A stretch of DNA of 10,075 bases from Alphaproteobacteria bacterium. GTDB lineage: Bacteria; Pseudomonadota; Alphaproteobacteria; Rickettsiales; 21-14-0-20-44-7. The stretch lies in contig JABDBO010000037.1 of the NCBI GenBank assembly GCA_013288575.1, positions 1-10,075 on the forward strand. Reading direction: 5' to 3'. The notes beneath the pieces were generated by a model. The model had not been told where the DNA came from. It worked only from the letters and a program-made list of their open reading frames with translations, and did no database searches. Of this stretch, positions 6,769-10,075 are shown piece by piece (the first letter of the stretch is position 1; the number at the start of each line of letters is the position of its first letter). A program made the position numbers and the translations under genes.

Positions 6769-7344
6769 TTATAAATAACCATCGATCAAATCATTAGCTA
6801 ATTTTTCGGGTGATTCAGTGTCAGTTAAATCCAACTTACCTGATAAGGCCAAAATAGTAATCCCGTGAATGCTAGCCCATAAAACCTGGGCACGCAATTT
6901 GGTTTTGTTTTTATTCTGTTGTGTTGGCGGCAGAAGTTCTTCAACAATTTCAAAGAACCGCGCAAGTTTTTCTTTATACCATTTGGGCGATTTAGTGTTT
7001 TCCCGCATGTGATCTTCAAAAAGTGCCAGCCACTCATTATAATTATCTCTGGCATAATTTATATAAAACTTCGCAAGGTTATGGATCAGCCTGTTGCCCT
7101 TGTAGCTTTCTACTTCACTTTTAAGCGCCTCATACCATGCATCTAAAATCCGGCTGTTAATATGCAGAATGAAATCATCATAGCTACCAAAAATATTATA
7201 AATTGTGCCCACAGTATAACCAATATCTGTTGCCACCCTCCTGGTACTAAACCCCTTAAAGCCCTCATTTTTGATGATTTTTAAGCCAGCATCAATTGCT
7301 AGTTCTTTTAATTCCTTAGGTTTGTGGTCATATCTGCGTGCCAT
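6769..7344 (-). CDS. TetR/AcrR-family transcriptional repressor with WHG-type ligand domain
   Basis: A 191-residue dimeric DNA-binding regulator. The N-terminal TetR domain covers about residues 10-57, with the helix-turn-helix at about 33-52 (FSTRRVATDIGYTVGTIYNIF). The C-terminal half includes LWASIHGITILALSGKL (about 150-168), which fits the WHG-type TetR C-terminal domain. It is divergent from the MFS/sulfotransferase/P450 operon, the usual layout for a local repressor that also regulates itself. Two direct repeats in the shared 92-bp intergenic region are its likely binding sites. The inducing ligand is unknown; a lipid or acyl compound would fit the neighbours (inference). Its 3' end converges with tonB, leaving 59 bases between the stops. 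Confidence 0.9.
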   Translation of the reverse strand: MARRYDHKPKELKELAIDAGLKIIKNEGFKGFSTRRVATDIGYTVGTIYNIFGSYDDFILHINSRILDAWYEALKSEVESYKGNRLIHNLAKFYINYARDNYNEWLALFEDHMRENTKSPKWYKEKLARFFEIVEELLPPTQQNKNKTKLRAQVLWASIHGITILALSGKLDLTDTESPEKLANDLIDGYL

Positions 7345-7360
7345 ACGGGCCTTTTTAATT

Positions 7361-7396
7361 GAACGATGTATAATTGTTATTGAACATTGTATAATT
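7361..7396. repeat. Two direct repeats, likely TetR operator
   Basis: GAACGATGTATAATT (7361-7375) and GAACATTGTATAATT (7382-7396) match at 13 of 15 positions and are offset by 21 bp, two helical turns, so both would lie on the same DNA face. Both are preceded by an ATT triplet. The second copy covers the -35 and spacer of the predicted rightward promoter, and the pair fills the region upstream of the tetR start. This suits repression of both genes by two TetR dimers. Confidence 0.5.
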
Positions 7397-7408
7397 ATAT
7401 GCTATAAT
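7380..7408 (+). promoter_or_regulatory. Sigma-70-like promoter of the MFS/sulfotransferase/P450 operon
   Basis: TTGAAC (7380-7385; four of six to the -35 consensus) is followed by exactly 17 bp and a perfect TATAAT (7403-7408). The start point would be near 7415, leaving a leader of about 22 bases. A good Shine-Dalgarno (AAGAGGGG, about 7427-7434) precedes the ATG at 7437. The -35 lies within the second direct repeat, so an operator-bound TetR would block polymerase. Confidence 0.6.
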
Positions 7409-7436
7409 TACTTTAAATCAAGTTAAAAGAGGGGTT

Positions 7437-8735
7437 ATGAATCAGTTCAGCTTATTAAAAACAAAACGATTCCTGCCATTATTCGTTACCCAATTTCTTG
7501 GTTCATTTAACGATAACTTATTTCGCAGCGCGCTTGCTGTTTTAATAACTTATCAGTTTACGCAAAGTCCTTTCTCATGGCTAACTGCGGGAGTGATGGT
7601 AGCTTTGTGCTCGACGTTATTGGTAATTCCATTTCCAATTCTTTCTCCGCTCGCTGGTCAATTGGCAGATAAATATGATAAGGCAAAGTTGATCCGCCTT
7701 GTGAAAATTTCTGAGTTGATAATCATGTCGATAGCTGCATATGGCTTTATTTATAGTAACATATATTTGCTAATGCTGATGTTACTAATGGGCGGTGTGC
7801 ATTCGGCGTTTTTTGGACCATTGAAATATAGTATATTATCGGACCACCTAAAAGAAAGTGAATTGCTGGCCGGGAATAGTTTGTTAGCTGGTGGTACATA
7901 CGCTTCAGTGTTGGCTGGATTGATCTTTGGTGGCGTATTGGTAGACACAGATCAAAGTGGTTTACTTATAGGCGTGGTTCTAGTTTGCGGTGCCTTATTA
8001 GGTCTAATTTCCAGCCACTTTATATTACCAACCATTCCAGCAGCGCCAGCTTTAAAATTAAATTATAATTTTATCAAAGAAGCCGTGAAAATTGTAAAAT
8101 ATACCAGCACTAATCGGTCGGTCTTTTTGCCAATATTGGGGCTTTCATGGTTTTTACTGATCGCTGCGGTATTTATGGGCCAGTTTCCAACCTATGCTAA
8201 AGCCGTAGGTGCTAATAGCGAAGTTTATAGCTTATTTCTTGCTATTTTCTCACTCGGCATTGGCCTTGGCGCGCTTATCTGCCACAGAATTTTAAAGGGC
8301 GAGATTTCAGCGCGATATACACCAGTGGCTTCGTTCTTTATTTCGTTCTTTATGATAATGCTGGTTCTTACTTCAGATAAAACATCACATACTGAACTGG
8401 TAGGATTGGGAGAATTTATAAATCATGCAGCAAACTGGCCATTAATGGTTTCCATGCTCGGCATTGCCGTTGCTGGCGGCATTTATATCGTGCCACTTTA
8501 TACACTGATGCAAGCCCGCGCTGAAGCTGAGTTCCGCTCACGTGTAGTCGCAGCGCGGAATGTGCTGAATTCGATATTTATTACTTTGGCGATGCTGATA
8601 AGTGCTGCAATATTGGCTGCGGGTCTGGACGTCTTTGATTTATTTACAATCATTGGTATTGGTAATCTAGTAATTACCATTAAAAGCATGAAGATTCTGC
8701 CAGAAATTCCACAAAAGTTGTTCAGGTGCGCATGA
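7437..8735 (+). CDS. MFS transporter, LplT-like
   Basis: A 432-residue polytopic inner-membrane protein with about 12 hydrophobic segments. The N-terminus FVTQFLGSFNDNLFRSAL is typical of the lysophospholipid-transporter (LplT) branch of the major facilitator superfamily. That branch also forms the N-terminal half of fused MFS-acyltransferase proteins. A loop with LAGQLADKYDKAKLIR (about 69-84) corresponds to MFS motif A between helices 2 and 3. LplT proteins flip lysophospholipids across the inner membrane for re-acylation. No acyltransferase (Aas/PlsC) is fused or adjacent here. Instead the gene starts an operon with a sulfotransferase, whose ATG overlaps this stop by four bases, and a P450. 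Transport of a lipid-like substrate or product of those enzymes is likely, but the actual substrate is not visible in the sequence. General MFS assignment is firm; the LplT branch is likely. Confidence 0.85.
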   Translation: MNQFSLLKTKRFLPLFVTQFLGSFNDNLFRSALAVLITYQFTQSPFSWLTAGVMVALCSTLLVIPFPILSPLAGQLADKYDKAKLIRLVKISELIIMSIAAYGFIYSNIYLLMLMLLMGGVHSAFFGPLKYSILSDHLKESELLAGNSLLAGGTYASVLAGLIFGGVLVDTDQSGLLIGVVLVCGALLGLISSHFILPTIPAAPALKLNYNFIKEAVKIVKYTSTNRSVFLPILGLSWFLLIAAVFMGQFPTYAKAVGANSEVYSLFLAIFSLGIGLGALICHRILKGEISARYTPVASFFISFFMIMLVLTSDKTSHTELVGLGEFINHAANWPLMVSMLGIAVAGGIYIVPLYTLMQARAEAEFRSRVVAARNVLNSIFITLAMLISAAILAAGLDVFDLFTIIGIGNLVITIKSMKILPEIPQKLFRCA

Positions 8736-9790
8736 ATTTGAAAAAGATAATTAGCCATCCATTATTAGGCATGACACCGGCAAGATTAGCAAACCTTCTA
8801 ATAACGAACGGTTTTCGTACTAATTTTGTGACTATGGCGAGAGTCATTTATATTTTTCTTTCATCGTTTCCGGTGGGAATTCTAGTCGTTATAGAGGCCG
8901 CTTTATATAAGCGCCGTATAGCCAAAATCAAAATTAAGAGTGACCCTGTGTTTATCATCGGTCATTGGCGTAGCGGCACTACGTTTTTGCATTACATGAT
9001 GGCTGAGGATAAAAGGCTCGGTTATATAAGCAATCGCCAAGCATTCATGCCGCGTGGCATGTTGGTGGCAAGAAAGATCACCAATATGCTGGCTAAAATG
9101 CACATGCTGGAAAAGCGGCCAATGGATGATGTGAAACTAACGCCAGAAAGCCCACAAGAGGAAGAATACGCTTTGTTGCATTATGGCGTTGGTACTTACC
9201 TAGGCAATATATTTCCTAGAAAAATGCGTGATTATTTTATGATTTATGCCGATCTCGAACCATTCAAAGAGGTGTATTATAGGTTAGTACAAAAAATTAC
9301 CTTTGCCAGCAGCGGTAAACAATTATTGCTTAAAAATCCCGTGAATACACTGCGCATAAAAACTTTGCTGGAGTTATTTCCAAATGCGAAATTCATTTAT
9401 CTCAAGCGTAACCCTTATGAGGTTTATTTCTCAACCATCCGCTTATATGAAAAAATGACGGAAAGCTTTACTTTACAAAAATATGACCCGTCTGCCATAA
9501 AATTGATTGTTCCTGAATTATACAAATTTTTTGAAGAAAAATATGCCGCAGATAAAAAACTAATTCCGCAAGGTCAATTGCTGGAAATATCATATGAAGA
9601 GCTAATGACAGACCCATTGGCTAGTGCTCAGCGAATATATGAGAGTTTAAAGCTTCCCGAGTTTTCAGTGGCGAAAGAATCATTTGCGGCATTTCTCAAA
9701 ACGCAAAGAGAATATAAACCGGCAGAATACAAGATTACAGAAGAAACAAAAAAACATATAGATGAGCTTTTATGCCTGAGCAAAAATTGA
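8732..9790 (+). CDS. PAPS-dependent sulfotransferase family protein
   Basis: A 352-residue enzyme predicted to transfer a sulfuryl group from PAPS to a hydroxyl acceptor. The 5'-phosphosulfate loop GHWRSGTTFLH starts at residue 77. The 3'-phosphate site shows LKRNPYEVYFS, with Arg226 and Ser234 eight residues apart, the classical spacing of sulfotransferases. A hydrophobic segment (about residues 36-58) precedes the catalytic domain and may attach the protein to the membrane, suggesting a lipid substrate. I chose the ATG at 8732, which forms an ATGA overlap with the MFS stop and has AGGTG just upstream; a GTG six bases earlier is possible. The gene overlaps the downstream P450 start by 19 bases. 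A sulfotransferase beside a P450 recalls mycobacterial Stf3/Cyp128. The family is firm; the acceptor is unknown. Confidence 0.88.
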   Translation: MNLKKIISHPLLGMTPARLANLLITNGFRTNFVTMARVIYIFLSSFPVGILVVIEAALYKRRIAKIKIKSDPVFIIGHWRSGTTFLHYMMAEDKRLGYISNRQAFMPRGMLVARKITNMLAKMHMLEKRPMDDVKLTPESPQEEEYALLHYGVGTYLGNIFPRKMRDYFMIYADLEPFKEVYYRLVQKITFASSGKQLLLKNPVNTLRIKTLLELFPNAKFIYLKRNPYEVYFSTIRLYEKMTESFTLQKYDPSAIKLIVPELYKFFEEKYAADKKLIPQGQLLEISYEELMTDPLASAQRIYESLKLPEFSVAKESFAAFLKTQREYKPAEYKITEETKKHIDELLCLSKN

Positions 9791-10075
9791 AAACTATTCC
9801 TGGCCCTAAAGGTCACTGGTTTTTTGGCAGTATTAACGATATGCGGCGTGATGTATTGGGTTTTTACGCAGGGGCGCAAAAGCAATATGGAGATTATCTT
9901 CGCTTCCGCGCGCCGCTAGGGTTTAAATGGAATGCATTCTCAAATCCGGATGCGGTTCATCATATCCTTGTCAAAAATCACTCCAATTACAGCAAGGGCG
10001 CGCATTGGACGCGTGCGGTTTCGATGCTGGGCGGCAGTGGCCTGGTTACTAGCGAAGGTGACTTCTGGAAAAAGC
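9772..10075 (+). CDS. Cytochrome P450, N-terminal part (3' end outside window)
   Basis: The frame is open from ATG 9772 to the right edge, about 101 codons. The translation has the N-terminal hallmarks of a cytochrome P450: a proline-rich entry IPGPKGHWFFGSI (residues 9-21), a KQYGDYLRFRAPLG strand region, an FSNPDAVHHILVKN segment (the usual P450 ... NPxAxxxIL pattern), and YSKG...MLGGSGLVTSEGDFWKK at the B/C-helix region, where GLVTSEGDxW(K/R) is characteristic. There is no N-terminal membrane anchor, as expected for bacterial P450s. The heme-binding Cys motif lies beyond the window and cannot be checked. The start overlaps the sulfotransferase gene by 19 bases, so both are in the same operon. 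The likely role is hydroxylation of a lipid or other hydrophobic compound, creating or neighbouring the hydroxyl that the sulfotransferase modifies (inference). Confidence 0.85.
   Translation, partial: MPEQKLKTIPGPKGHWFFGSINDMRRDVLGFYAGAQKQYGDYLRFRAPLGFKWNAFSNPDAVHHILVKNHSNYSKGAHWTRAVSMLGGSGLVTSEGDFWKK

Noticed and set aside
7390..7408. AT-rich palindrome TATAATTATA in the tetR-MFS gap as a second Zur box.
   Set aside because: It lacks the GTTATA-n-TATAAC arms and is part of the direct repeat and the -10 region; it is better explained by the promoter and TetR site.
1..10075. CRISPR arrays, tRNA or rRNA genes, insertion sequences or attachment sites.
   Set aside because: No regular spaced repeats, transposase frames, terminal inverted repeats or RNA-gene signatures were seen; the window is almost fully occupied by protein-coding genes.

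Overview
The window comes from an AT-leaning Gram-negative bacterium, most likely a proteobacterium. The evidence is an outer-membrane TonB-dependent receptor, a TonB protein, Sec-type signal peptides, and a 17-bp palindrome that matches the proteobacterial Zur (zinc uptake repressor) box. I cannot fix the class from this window. An alphaproteobacterium is plausible but not proven.

Layout: (1) Positions 1-1182 (+) hold the C-terminal part of a hybrid sensor histidine kinase (HisKA, HATPase_c, receiver), cut by the left edge. (2) Positions 4014 down to 1184 (-) hold a compact four-gene operon. It encodes a LolD/MacB-type ABC ATPase, an FtsX/MacB-type permease, and two tandem paralogous secreted proteins of the DUF3299 type, each with a CPYC motif. 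All junctions overlap. (3) Positions 4015-4103 are a divergent control region with a perfect ATGTTATA-T-TATAACAT palindrome. (4) Positions 4104-6709 (+) hold a TonB-dependent receptor and a small TonB protein two bases downstream. (5) Positions 7344 down to 6769 (-) hold a TetR-family repressor. Divergent from it, from 7437 (+), is an overlapping operon of an LplT-like MFS transporter, a PAPS-dependent sulfotransferase and the start of a cytochrome P450 that runs off the right edge.

Working model, first module: one Zur-like operator controls both directions. The receptor and its own TonB would bring metal (zinc, by inference from the box) across the outer membrane. The MacB/FtsX-like ABC unit with two periplasmic DUF3299 proteins would act at the inner membrane and periplasm. 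No classical substrate-binding protein and no ZnuB-type permease are present, so this differs from ZnuABC and is closer in gene content to the poorly understood zinc-regulated MacB-like/DUF3299 loci.

Working model, second module: TetR sits opposite a promoter covered by two direct repeats 21 bp apart. It would control an operon that could hydroxylate (P450), sulfate (sulfotransferase) and translocate (LplT-like MFS) a lipid. The best precedent is the mycobacterial Cyp128/Stf3 pair that makes sulfomenaquinone. The substrate here is unknown.
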